Below are positions 27,283-35,877 of a stretch of DNA of 64,000 nt, piece by piece. Within the stretch, counting starts at the first letter, position 1. Every line of letters begins with the position of its first letter. The DNA is from Bog-756 sp963839925 (GTDB lineage Bacteria > Actinomycetota > Acidimicrobiia > Acidimicrobiales > RAAP-2), in the NCBI GenBank assembly GCA_963839925.1, contig CAWIWV010000001.1:620001-684000 (forward strand), read 5' to 3'. The translations under genes were made by a program, and so were the position numbers. The notes beneath the pieces were generated by a model. It worked only from the letters and a program-made list of their open reading frames with translations, was not told where the DNA came from and searched no databases.

Positions 27283-28283
27283 CGTTCACCTCCTTCGTCG
27301 CCGGCCTCGGGATCCGGAAGGTGCTCGAGATAGCCGTTGCGCACCAGGTATCCGAGCAGCTCGTCCGCAGCCTCGCGGCTGTCGATCGGCCCGACGACGG
27401 TCGGCGGGTCGTTGGTTGCGAGCGCCCCGGTCAGCGCGAGGAGGCGAATCCGAGGACCGCCTGCAGGTGCCGGGCGTACGTGAGTTCGGACGACGAACGG
27501 CTGGGTCGGACCGACCCGGGTATGGTCGCTCTGACCCGGCCCTGCTCCCGTGCCGCCTCGCTCCGAGGGGCGGGGATGGCTGAGCGGCACCGTCAGCTTC
27601 TGGGCCTCGAGCGCCCCGGCCAGAGAAGCCCGACGGACTCGGGTACCCGCACCCTCGACCGAGCACACGGCAGGTGTCGGAACCCGGAGCCGCTCACGCC
27701 AGCCGCCATCGAGTCGGCGTTCCGCGAGCAGCGCTCTGTCGGCGACGCCGGCGGCTCCGCGGGGGGCGGCCTCGAGCTTCACCAATCCGAGGGCCTGGGA
27801 GGCACCGAGCTCGTGCGCGAGAAAGGCCGGCACCGCTCCGGTGCCGCGGTCGACCGAGCGATCGCCACACAACACCAGCTGCGGAGGTCCGAACGGTTCG
27901 ATCGCCGCGAGCAACACCCTGGCCAACTCGCGCTCGTCGCCCGCGAGCTCTCGCGCGTACCCGTGTTCGACTCGCTGATCGGCCATCGGCACTCGCAGCA
28001 CCGACGCGCCGAGTGCCGCGACCTGTCGGAGCACGGGCTCGACGTTCGCCGGTCCGGCAGTGACCGCCACCAGGCGTCCCGACCACGCATCGCAGACACG
28101 GAGCGCGTGTTCGAGTGCGGCTTCGTCGGCCGGGGAGAGGCCGATCCCCCAGGGGTCCTGGCGCACCGAGCCGGTGAGCGGGTCGACCTCGGGCCGGAGG
28201 TCGGTGATCCTCAGGAACACCACCACCAGCGGGCGCTCCATGTCGGTCGTGTCACTGGCCATGGACTGGCTCGGCGGGTTCAT
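27279..28283 (-). CDS. Electron transfer flavoprotein beta-like subunit (FixA-like), mycofactocin locus
   Basis: 334 residues. The fold is that of ETF beta: RPLVVVFLRITDLRPEVDPLTG, SPADEAALEHALRV, LVAVTAGPANVEPVLRQV, then LVLCGDRSVDRGTGAVPAFLAHELG, where the acidic/Ser loop binds AMP or FAD. ATG 28283 overlaps the ferredoxin stop as ATGA; ATG codons at 28262 and 28241 are possible later starts. With the ETF alpha, FixC-like and FixX-like genes just upstream it would form an electron-transfer complex. The pathway of electrons is inferred. Confidence 0.82.
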   Translation of the reverse strand: MNPPSQSMASDTTDMERPLVVVFLRITDLRPEVDPLTGSVRQDPWGIGLSPADEAALEHALRVCDAWSGRLVAVTAGPANVEPVLRQVAALGASVLRVPMADQRVEHGYARELAGDERELARVLLAAIEPFGPPQLVLCGDRSVDRGTGAVPAFLAHELGASQALGLVKLEAAPRGAAGVADRALLAERRLDGGWRERLRVPTPAVCSVEGAGTRVRRASLAGALEAQKLTVPLSHPRPSERGGTGAGPGQSDHTRVGPTQPFVVRTHVRPAPAGGPRIRLLALTGALATNDPPTVVGPIDSREAADELLGYLVRNGYLEHLPDPEAGDEGGER

Positions 28284-28537
28284 CCGTGGTGGAAGACGAC
28301 ACCGAAGCCGCCGTCGGGATAGGTCCAGGTGATCGCGCCCTCCGAGTTGCAGACCATGTAGCAGGTCCCACATTCGAAGCACTCTTCGTAGTTGAAGAGG
28401 ATGCCCCCGTCCGAGGTTGGAACGAACAGGTTGGCCGGGCACGCGGTCACGCACGCTCGGGTGGTGCACGAACGGCAGACGTCCGAGTCGACCGTGATAT
28501 GGGCCCGATCGCCGACCCGGAAGTCCACGGTGGCCAT
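28280..28537 (-). CDS. FixX-like ferredoxin family protein (intact part; true start probably 28655)
   Basis: 85 residues as read. CRSCTTRACVTACP and CFECGTCYMVC carry the cysteines of the 4Fe-4S centre(s), followed by GAITWTYPDGGFGVVFHHG, the FixX-type end. Upstream bases can be read in another frame from ATG 28655 as MSEHNQWSG, three copies of an eight-residue unit (GAGGDQWR) and GISFEERMATVDFRV, joining the family's usual N-terminus (SFEExMATV), once one extra base near 28615 is removed. ATG 28655 overlaps the FixC-like stop as ATGA, like all other joints here. It passes electrons between ETF and the FixC-like quinone reductase. Confidence 0.85.
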   Translation of the reverse strand: MATVDFRVGDRAHITVDSDVCRSCTTRACVTACPANLFVPTSDGGILFNYEECFECGTCYMVCNSEGAITWTYPDGGFGVVFHHG

Positions 28538-28558
28538 GCGCTCCTCGAAGGAGATGCC

Positions 28559-28631
28559 GCGCCACTGGTCGCCTCCGGCTCCGCGCCACTGGTCGCCTCC
28601 GGCTCCGCGCCACTCGGTCGCCTCCGGCTCC
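28559..28631. repeat. Three tandem copies of a 24-base unit in the ferredoxin N-terminal coding region
   Basis: Copies run 28559-28582, 28583-28606 and 28607-28631. Each contains GGTCGCCTCCGGCTCC. The third is 25 bases long because of one additional C near 28615 (CACTCGGTCG against CACTGGTCG). A degenerate fourth copy follows. Since the unit is 24 bases it would keep the frame if each copy were perfect. Confidence 0.9.
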
Positions 28632-28651
28632 GCTCCACTGGTTGTGCTCGC

Positions 28652-29977
28652 TCATCCGAAGATCCTCATCCCCCGCAGGGTGTCGACCGCGAGCTCGCGG
28701 AGTTTCACCCCGTGCTTGGCGGCGGCTGCCCGGGTCAGCCGCAGGCCGCCGGCTTTCGGCGTCGGGTTGGTCACCGTGAACATCCCTTCCGCCAGGTCGC
28801 AGATGAGGCCCGGGTAACGACGTTGCACCCGCTCGGAGAGGACCAGCGCGGGGGCCTTGCGCAACCGTTTGTGATCTGCGAGTACGAACTGCTGCTCGAG
28901 GTCGGTGCGGTAGGAGGCGAGTCCACCTGCCGAGCAGTCACCCGAGGCGATGGCACGGTCCACCGCCCGGCCGGCGGCGAAGCCCGACCCGATGGCGAAG
29001 TTGACCCCTTCGAGCCAGATCCCTGCGGCCAGGGTCATGGCTGCCGCGTCTCCGGCGATGAGCATCCCGTCCATGGCGAGTGGCGGCATGGTGTCGTAGC
29101 CGCCTTCGGGGATCAGATGGGCCGCGTACTCTCGCAGTGTCGCGCCGCGCAGGTACGGTGCGATCGATGGATGGGCCTTCAGGTCGGCGATCAGCTCCTC
29201 GGGGCGGATTCCCGAGGCGGCGAGGTGGGGGAGCGAGAGCACCAGACCGACGCTGACGGTCGCGGCATTCGTGTAGAGGAACCCGCCGCCCGGGATGTCA
29301 CGGGTGCAGCCGAGCATCTCGAAGTCCACCCCTTGGTGGTCACGGACCCCGAAGCGCTCGTTGATCGTCTCCGCGGGGAGTTCGAGGACCTCTTTCACCC
29401 CAAGGGTGTGGTGGGCGGCCTCGGCGCGAGCGACCAGCCCGGCTTCCTTGGCGAGCAGCGAGTTCACGCCGTCACATGCGATGACCACCTCGGACCGCAG
29501 CTCGGCGCCGGCTCGATCGGTGCGCACCCCGACCACCCGGCCTCGGTCGTCCCGCAACAACCCGGTCGCCACGGTCGAGGTGAGGAGCTCGGCGCCGGCT
29601 TCGCGCGCCTTGGACGCGAGCCAGTTGTCGAAGTGGGACCGCACGGTGGTCATCCCGTTGAAGGGTGCCGACCCCCACGCCTCGGACCGGTAGTCGATCG
29701 ACATCGACTGGGTCTCGGTCATCATGACCGTCGACCGGCGGACCACCCACCGCTCGGCGGGTGTCTCTTCCCACCAGCGCGGGATGATGTCGTCGAGCAC
29801 TCTGCCGTAGACGACGCCCCCATAGACGTTCTTCGATCCGGGGAAGGGGCCTCGCTCCACCATCACCACCGAACGACCGGCCCGTGCGAGCGCGATCGCC
29901 GCAGCTGCTCCCGCCGGACCGGCGCCCACCACCACCGCGTCGAAGTTGGCCACGTCTGTCGATGCCATCCCGGTCAT
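28652..29977 (-). CDS. FixC-like FAD-dependent oxidoreductase (ETF:quinone reductase type), mycofactocin locus
   Basis: 441 residues. FAD binding is shown by FDAVVVGAGPAGAAAAIALARAG and the later IAGDAAAMTLAAGIWLEGVNFAIGSG. The block PGSKNVYGGVVYGRVLDDIIP and the C-terminal EGMFTVTNPTPKAGGLRL match FixC/ETF-QO proteins that hand electrons from an ETF to membrane quinone. ATG 29977 overlaps the ETF alpha stop as ATGA, and its stop overlaps the likely ferredoxin start. It is probably attached to the inner face of the membrane. Confidence 0.85.
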   Translation of the reverse strand: MTGMASTDVANFDAVVVGAGPAGAAAAIALARAGRSVVMVERGPFPGSKNVYGGVVYGRVLDDIIPRWWEETPAERWVVRRSTVMMTETQSMSIDYRSEAWGSAPFNGMTTVRSHFDNWLASKAREAGAELLTSTVATGLLRDDRGRVVGVRTDRAGAELRSEVVIACDGVNSLLAKEAGLVARAEAAHHTLGVKEVLELPAETINERFGVRDHQGVDFEMLGCTRDIPGGGFLYTNAATVSVGLVLSLPHLAASGIRPEELIADLKAHPSIAPYLRGATLREYAAHLIPEGGYDTMPPLAMDGMLIAGDAAAMTLAAGIWLEGVNFAIGSGFAAGRAVDRAIASGDCSAGGLASYRTDLEQQFVLADHKRLRKAPALVLSERVQRRYPGLICDLAEGMFTVTNPTPKAGGLRLTRAAAAKHGVKLRELAVDTLRGMRIFG

Positions 29978-31051
29978 GAGCGGTCCCCATTCTCCTCGGG
30001 CAGCCTGATCCCGAATCGTCGGCCGAGCTCGACGAGGAGGCCTCCGGCGTCGGTGACCAGGCCGAGATCGGCCATGGCGGTCATCGGCGACGACGGATCG
30101 GTGTTGACGCTCACCAGGTGGCGGGGGGTCCCGAGGCCACCGATGTGCTGCGCCGCCCCGGACACGCCGAACGCAACGTAGAGGTCCGGGTCGATGGCGA
30201 CCCCGGTGGTACCGATCTGCCGTTCGTAACCGGTCCAGCCGGCATCGGTTGCCACCCGGGTCGCACCAGCGGAGCCACCGACCGCTTCGGCTACTCGGGA
30301 CAGCAGATCGAACAGCGCCTTCGCCCCGGGTTCGTCGGAACCTGCCGCCAGCCCAGCGCCACCGGCCAGCACTCTGGTTGCGTCCGCCAGGTCCATCGTG
30401 CGGAGATCGGGCTCGAGCACGTCGAGAACCTCTGGATCGGCTGGACCGGCGCCGGATCTCCCTGAACTCCTCACGAATTCCGGGGAGCGGATCCACCGCA
30501 CATCCCTGCCGTTGCGAGTCGACCGAGCGAACCCCCGGCGTCAGCGTTGCGACTGCGGGACCGTCCACGACGACGGGCACCAGGACCCGGTCGTCGAGCC
30601 GGGACACCACGGCGCGCACCTGACAGGACGGCTGCTCGGTCTCCGCAGCTGGAAGTGGACCGCATTCGACCCGGATCGTCTGAGCGATCAAATCGCGGTC
30701 CATCGCAGCGGCAAGGCGCGGGGCGAGATCGCGACCGTCAGGGGATGCCGGCAGGACCACCAGCGGCACCCGCTCGAGCAGGGGAGCCAGCGCCGCCGCA
30801 AGGGAAGCCGGTCGGAGTCCCGCGCCGGTCTCGCCCCAGAAGGCCTGGTGTGCGCTGGTCAGCGCTCGGGCGCCCTGCTCGGCTCCCGAGCCGACCACGA
30901 CGGCAACCCCACCCGCTTCGGCCACGGTCTCGTCTGCACCGGTGGGAAGCCTCCCGTCCCGCGCCACGATCACCGCGAGCGCAGACGTCCGCGTGTCGCC
31001 GGTTTCGAAGAACGGGGTGCGAGGACCGCTCGCCTGTTCGACCCGGCTCAC
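29974..31051 (-). pseudogene. Electron transfer flavoprotein alpha-like subunit (FixB-like), interrupted by one frameshift
   Basis: GTG 31051 overlaps the OYE stop as GTGA and opens a frame with ALAVIVARDGRLPTGADETV, VVVGSGAEQGARALTSAHQA and VVVDGPAVATLTPGVRS. Homologous reading then resumes in another frame as GPADPEVLDVLEPDLRTMDL, VLAGGAGLAAGSDEPGAKAL, ATDAGWTGYERQIGTTGVAI, and DLYVAFGVSGAAQHIGGL, which is the FAD-binding ETF alpha C-domain. The junction is between about 30436 and 30500; one extra base would explain it, possibly at the GGCGCC near 30452. Repaired length is about 358 residues. It pairs with the FixA-like subunit. Confidence 0.78.
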
Positions 31052-33018
31052 AGGGCCACCGCCACCTGGTGACCCTCCACGACCGCTGCGTGCGCTCGCC
31101 GGGGGGCAACGCAATCACCGACCCGGTGCACGGGAAAGGAGCACTGGGCAAGCTCCCGCCACAGGTCGTTCTCGGGTTGCTGATGGACCGAGCAGACCAC
31201 CCAGTCGCACGACCGTTCGACCGTGGTGCCTGTGGGGTGGTGCTGCAGCTCGAGCATGACCCCACCACTTGCTCCGTCCGCCTCGCGCACTCCCATCGGC
31301 ACCAGGTCGACGCTCTGGCCGATCTCTTTCGCGTGCGCTTTCACGTTCCAGATCTCCATGTCGAGGGTCACCCCGAGGTCCTGTGCCACCACCATCCCGT
31401 TGGTCACGATCTCGACGCGGCACCCGCGGTCGGCCAGCAGTTCGGCGGTGGAGGTGGCCTGGTGGAACCCGAGCTCGTCGACGACGACCACCGATCCCTG
31501 GGGGTGGGACCGCCCCTCGAGGACGTCGCGTACGTCGACCACCCTCGGGTGATCGCCGGCCCACCACGGCCGGGCCGGTCTGGCTCCGGTCGCGAGGATC
31601 ACCGCATCGGGCCGCTGCGCCTGGATCGCCGCCCGAGTTGCCTCGGTTCCGGTCAGGAGTTCGACACCGAGCCGGTGTGCGGCCACGACCAGGTTTCGGG
31701 TGATGTCGAGGAACTCGGCGCGGCTGGGCACCGAGGCGGCGACCTGCACCTGGCCTCCGAGCCGTGCGGCCCGTTCGAACAAGGTCACCCGGTGTCCCCG
31801 TTCCGCCGCGCTGACCGCGGCCTGCAACCCTCCCGGCCCACCTCCGACGACGACCACCTTGTGGCGTCGACGAGGCGGTGGGACGAAGGCCGTGGCTTCT
31901 TTGCCGGTCAGCGGGTTCTCGATGCAGCCGAGCCATCGGTTGAGTCCCATGCGCCCCACACACTCCTGGTTGCAGGAGAGGCAGGTGCGGATGTCGACGG
32001 CGTGCCCCGAGCGGGCCTTGGCGCCGAAGTCCGCGTCGGCGATCTGACCGCGGACGATGCCGACCAGATCGCAGAGCCCCTCGTCGAGAGCGCGGTCCGC
32101 CTGTCGCGGGTCCTTGAACCGCCCGACGCCGACGACCGGAATGTCGACGGCTTCCCTGATCGCGCTCGGGATGAACATGGCGTAGCCGGGGGGCACCTGC
32201 ATGCTCGCCTCGATCATGTACAACGTGGCGGTGGCCACGCCGATCGAGGTGTTGATGTAGTCGACCTGACCGGAGGCGTCCACCATGCGGGCAACCGCGA
32301 CCGCATCCTCGATGGTGGTGCCGCCCTCGATCAGCTCGTCCCCGCACAGGCGTACGCCGAGCACCCGATCGCGACCGATCACCGACCGGACCGCGTCGAC
32401 GATCTCGAGCAACAGCCGCGCCCGGTTGGGCAGCGCGCCGCCGTAGTCGTCCTCTCGGTGGTTGGTCGCCGGGGACAGGAACCCGCGCACAATCGACGAG
32501 TGGGAGCACTGGAGCTCGATGCCGTCGAAGCCGCCCTCCATGCAGTGGCCGGCCACCGTCGCATAGCCGGCGACCAGCTCCGTGATCTCATGGATCTCGA
32601 CTGCCTTGGGCACCTCCCGGAAGAGGGGATCGGGCACCGGACTGGGTGCCCACACCGGCAGGCGCGAGTACATGCTCGAGGCCTGGCCCCCGTTGTGGTT
32701 GATCTGGGCGAGGATGGGCACGTCGTACGCGTGGACGGCCTCGGTGATCCGACGGTATCCCTCGACCACCTCCGGATTGAAGCCGTGGATGAGCTTCTCG
32801 TAGGGCCAGTCGGTGGGATGGGTGGAGTGTTCCTCCGTGATGATCAGCCCGGCACCCCCCGCAGCCCGCGCCCGGTAGTAGGCCGCATGCTGCTCGGTCG
32901 GCAGCCCGGTGCGCGCGTAGTTGGTGAGGTGGGCCGAGAACACGATCCTGTTCGCGAGGGTCAGCGGGCCGATCCGAAGCGGGCTGAAGAGATGGCGGTA
33001 CTGACCTCCCGCGCTCAT
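31048..33018 (-). CDS. Mycofactocin-system FadH/OYE family oxidoreductase 1
   Basis: 656 residues. An OYE-type FMN barrel comes first (HLFSPLRIGPLTLANRIVFS, HYDVPILAQINHNGG-like AYDVPILAQINHNGGQASSM, DGIELQCSHSSIVRGFLSP). The 4Fe-4S cysteines follow in CLSCNQECVGRMGLNRWLGC, and then a pyridine nucleotide-disulfide reductase domain (HKVVVVGGGPGGLQAAVSAAE). This is the layout of 2,4-dienoyl-CoA reductase (FadH) and histamine/trimethylamine dehydrogenase relatives that accompany mycofactocin. There is a 39 bp gap to the SDR gene upstream, one of the few joints in the operon without overlap. The natural substrate is unknown. Confidence 0.85.
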   Translation of the reverse strand: MSAGGQYRHLFSPLRIGPLTLANRIVFSAHLTNYARTGLPTEQHAAYYRARAAGGAGLIITEEHSTHPTDWPYEKLIHGFNPEVVEGYRRITEAVHAYDVPILAQINHNGGQASSMYSRLPVWAPSPVPDPLFREVPKAVEIHEITELVAGYATVAGHCMEGGFDGIELQCSHSSIVRGFLSPATNHREDDYGGALPNRARLLLEIVDAVRSVIGRDRVLGVRLCGDELIEGGTTIEDAVAVARMVDASGQVDYINTSIGVATATLYMIEASMQVPPGYAMFIPSAIREAVDIPVVGVGRFKDPRQADRALDEGLCDLVGIVRGQIADADFGAKARSGHAVDIRTCLSCNQECVGRMGLNRWLGCIENPLTGKEATAFVPPPRRRHKVVVVGGGPGGLQAAVSAAERGHRVTLFERAARLGGQVQVAASVPSRAEFLDITRNLVVAAHRLGVELLTGTEATRAAIQAQRPDAVILATGARPARPWWAGDHPRVVDVRDVLEGRSHPQGSVVVVDELGFHQATSTAELLADRGCRVEIVTNGMVVAQDLGVTLDMEIWNVKAHAKEIGQSVDLVPMGVREADGASGGVMLELQHHPTGTTVERSCDWVVCSVHQQPENDLWRELAQCSFPVHRVGDCVAPRRAHAAVVEGHQVAVAL

Positions 33019-33057
33019 CGGGTCAACCCACCCTCACCGAACTGCTTCGGACATGGT

Positions 33058-33903
33058 TCACCGTGTCGCCGATCCGGCGTCGACGGTGAGGGTGAGCCCG
33101 GTGACCATGCGGGACTCGTCCGAGGAGAGGAACACCAACGCTTCGCTCACGTCAGCGGGCGTGACCAGATCCACGGGCAGCGAGTTGAGGAAGACCGAAC
33201 CGGTCCGCGGGTTCGAGTCGATGCACTCGCCCAGTCCGGAGAGGCCGGCGAGCATCGGCGTGTCCACACCGGTCGGGTGGATCGAGTTGACCCGGATGTC
33301 GTACATGGCGAGCTCGACCGCCAGCGACCGCATCACGCCGACCAGTGCGTGTTTCGACGCCGTGTAGGGATGGAAGAACGGTTGCCCCTTGAGGCCGGCG
33401 ACCGAGCTGATCAGCACCATCGAGCCACCGCCCGCGGCGATGAGGTGAGGGGTGGCCGCGACGCAGGTGTTCCAGACCCCGGTCAGGTTGACGCCGACCA
33501 CCGTGTCCCACACCGAGGGGGTGACCTCGTCCCACCGTTGCACGGTGCACACCCCGGCGTTGGCGACGGCCACGTCCAGCCGCCCGAGATGGCCGACACC
33601 GTCGTCGACGGCGGCCGACAGCGCGCCGGAGTCGCGCACGTCGACTCGATGACTGACCATCGTTCGCCCGGTCTCTGCGACCAACCGAGCCGTCTCTTCG
33701 AGGTCCGCGGGTGTCGCGAGCGGGTAGGGGATCCCCGGCAGGTCGTCGCAGATGTCGATGCCGATGATGTCTGCGCCCTCACGCGCGAGTCGCACCGCAT
33801 GGGACCGGCCTTGTCCACGTGCGGCTCCGGTGATCAGGGCCACCTTGCCCCTGACCCGGCCGCTGCTCTCCGCCGGCTCCGCGGGCGCGCCTGCGGTGGT
33901 CAC
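33058..33903 (-). CDS. Mycofactocin-coupled SDR family oxidoreductase
   Basis: 281 residues. KVALITGAARGQGRSHAVRLAREGADIIGIDIC and the insert GIPYPLATPADLEETARLVAETGR are the hallmarks of mycofactocin-dependent SDRs that keep NAD bound. Catalytic Ser (VLISSVAGLKG) and YTASKHALVG are present, and the end (MVTGLTLTVDAGSATR) is full-length. GTG 33903 overlaps the upstream OYE stop as GTGA. Probable alcohol dehydrogenase; the donor alcohol is not known. Confidence 0.87.
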   Translation of the reverse strand: MTTAGAPAEPAESSGRVRGKVALITGAARGQGRSHAVRLAREGADIIGIDICDDLPGIPYPLATPADLEETARLVAETGRTMVSHRVDVRDSGALSAAVDDGVGHLGRLDVAVANAGVCTVQRWDEVTPSVWDTVVGVNLTGVWNTCVAATPHLIAAGGGSMVLISSVAGLKGQPFFHPYTASKHALVGVMRSLAVELAMYDIRVNSIHPTGVDTPMLAGLSGLGECIDSNPRTGSVFLNSLPVDLVTPADVSEALVFLSSDESRMVTGLTLTVDAGSATR

Positions 33904-35874
33904 TGGTTCGCCCCCACCAACATCGGGATCCCCGGCGCGCCGTCACCGCCCGCAATCGCCAGGGCCGCACGCCGTCCCTCGAGCACCGCGTCGAGCACCC
34001 CTCTCGGCGCCACGCAGTCGCCCACCCGCCACGCGCCCGGCCGCAGGAGCGAGAGCGAATCGTCAGGGAGGCGATGGCCGCAGTCGATGATCGCCGCGCA
34101 GCCGATCGCTCGTTGCTCGCCGGTCCAGCGGTCTTCGAGGAGCGCCTCCCCGCCACCGGCGCTGCGCAAGAGCGCTCGCAGTTCGCGACGGACGCCCGCC
34201 CGTTGGAGTCGGGTGTTGGCGTCGGCCAGATCCCCGGTCAACGACAGCAGGGTTCCCGCCACCTGGTCTTGGGTGACGAGGGCAACCTCGCGCTCGAGAC
34301 CGGCCAGCCATTCCGCGACCCCCACCCCGACCGGACCGCCCACCGGATCGAGCACGACCACCGGGCCATCCGGTAGGAGCTCGGGCCCGCCGTCGAGCAC
34401 CTCCAACGGATCGAACACCGGGCAACCTTCGACCGGGACGGCGATCGGAGCCCTCCGCGAGCCGGTGGCGAGCACCACCTCGGTGCCCTCCGAATGTGCC
34501 ACGTCGAGATCGGCCGCAGACGCCTCCACCCCGGTCTCGATCGCCACACCTCGTGCCCCGCACTCGTCGACCAGCCACGAGACGAGACGCGCGATCCGGT
34601 CGCGGCCCGGACCGACCGCACAGGTGCGGGCCGTCCCCCCGGCACGCTCCGTTCGCTCCACGATCCGGACCCGGTGCCCTCGGGCACTCAGCACCCTCGC
34701 GCATTCGAGGCCTGCGACCCCTGCGCCGACGATGAGCACCTGCCGGGTGACCGGATCACTGCCGGCAACCGATGGCTCGATGGTCTCGTAGCCACTGCGC
34801 GGCTCACCGATGCAGCTCACGATCGGGTTGCGGTTGTCGCGAACCCGACAGGCTTGGTTGCAGAGCACGCACGGGCGAATCCGGGAGGTCTGCCCACTTC
34901 GGATGAGCTGGACCAGTCGCGGCTCGGCGATCTGGGCGCGGGTCATCTCCACCAGGTCGGACGTCCCGTCGTCGAGGGCCGACTGAGCCGCATCGGGATC
35001 GACGACGCTCCCTTGGAGGACGACAGCGGCCCGACCGTCGGCGGCCTCGCGGATCTGGCGGCAGAGCGCGAGGTTGAAAGAGGGTTCGGCGTGGCCGTCC
35101 GGGCGGTAGGCCGACGTCGAGAAGGGACCGCCGCGCACCACGACCAGCAGGTCCACCAGCTCTGCGAGTTCGGCGACGTGCTGCACCGCCTGTTCGGGGG
35201 TGACTCCCGCCCATGGGGCGAGCTCGTCGCAGCTGAGACGCAAGGAGAGCACCCGGTCGGTGCCGATTGCCGCTCGCACCGTGCGGAGCACGTCACGGGT
35301 GACACGGAGCCGATCCGTTCCGTACGAGTCGCTCCGCAGGTTGGTCAGCCCCGAATGGAACTGGCGCAGCAGCGAAAAGGCTCCGGCATCGATCTCCACC
35401 CCGTCGAGATCCGACCGGACGGCGTTCCCCGCCGCCGCGGTGAACGCGTCGACCAACTGCTCGATCTCGCGGGCCTCCATCTCCATGGGCATCTCGCGGG
35501 TCGCGACGTCGGCCACCGGGGAGGGCGCCCAAAGGACCGACTGGGAGTAGGCGCTCGATCCTTGCCCGCCGGCGTGGCCGAGGCCCGCCAGCACCAGCGC
35601 TCCGTGCCGGTGGCACGCGGCGGCGATGGCAGACCAGCCCGGGCCGCAGTCGTCGGCGAGCGGCGCCCGCTCGTAGGGCCAATCCGACGGATGGACCGAC
35701 GCCGTCTCGGTGACCACGATCCCCGCGCCGCCGGCCGCGCGCTCCTCGTAGTAGGCGAGATGGCGCGCTCGAGAACGCGCGTTCCTCGCCGAGGTTGGTC
35801 TCGTGGGGGCCGAAGACCACCCGTGCGGGTGCGCGGCGCCCGGCCAGGACGACCGGGTCCTCCAGACGTGTCAT
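33900..35874 (-). pseudogene. Mycofactocin-system FadH/OYE family oxidoreductase 2, interrupted by one frameshift
   Basis: ATG 35874 lies three bases after the mftC stop and opens VVLAGRRAPARVVFGPHETNLGEERAFSS in one frame; the barrel then continues in another as ARHLAYYEERAAGGAGIVVTE and on through ASVHPSDWPYERAPL, GHAGGQGSSAYSQSVLWAPS, CVLCNQACRVRDNRNPIVSC (Fe-S cysteines) and RQVLIVGAGVAGLECARVLSA to the stop. The shift lies at about 35760-35772, in TCGAGCGCGCCATC, where one extra base separates FSS and RHLAYY. Repaired length is about 657 residues, near that of its paralogue downstream. Function probably as for OYE 1, with a different substrate. Confidence 0.8.
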
Positions 35875-35877
35875 CGA

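Noticed and set aside
28559..28631. 24-base direct repeats as a possible CRISPR or protein-binding array
   Set aside because: The units adjoin without spacers and encode a regular peptide in the frame of the ferredoxin gene.
30547..34791. A 1414-residue open frame on the plus strand
   Set aside because: It is the antisense shadow of the mycofactocin OYE and SDR genes. It is Arg/His/Asp-rich, has no domain motifs, and the minus strand has clear conserved proteins throughout.
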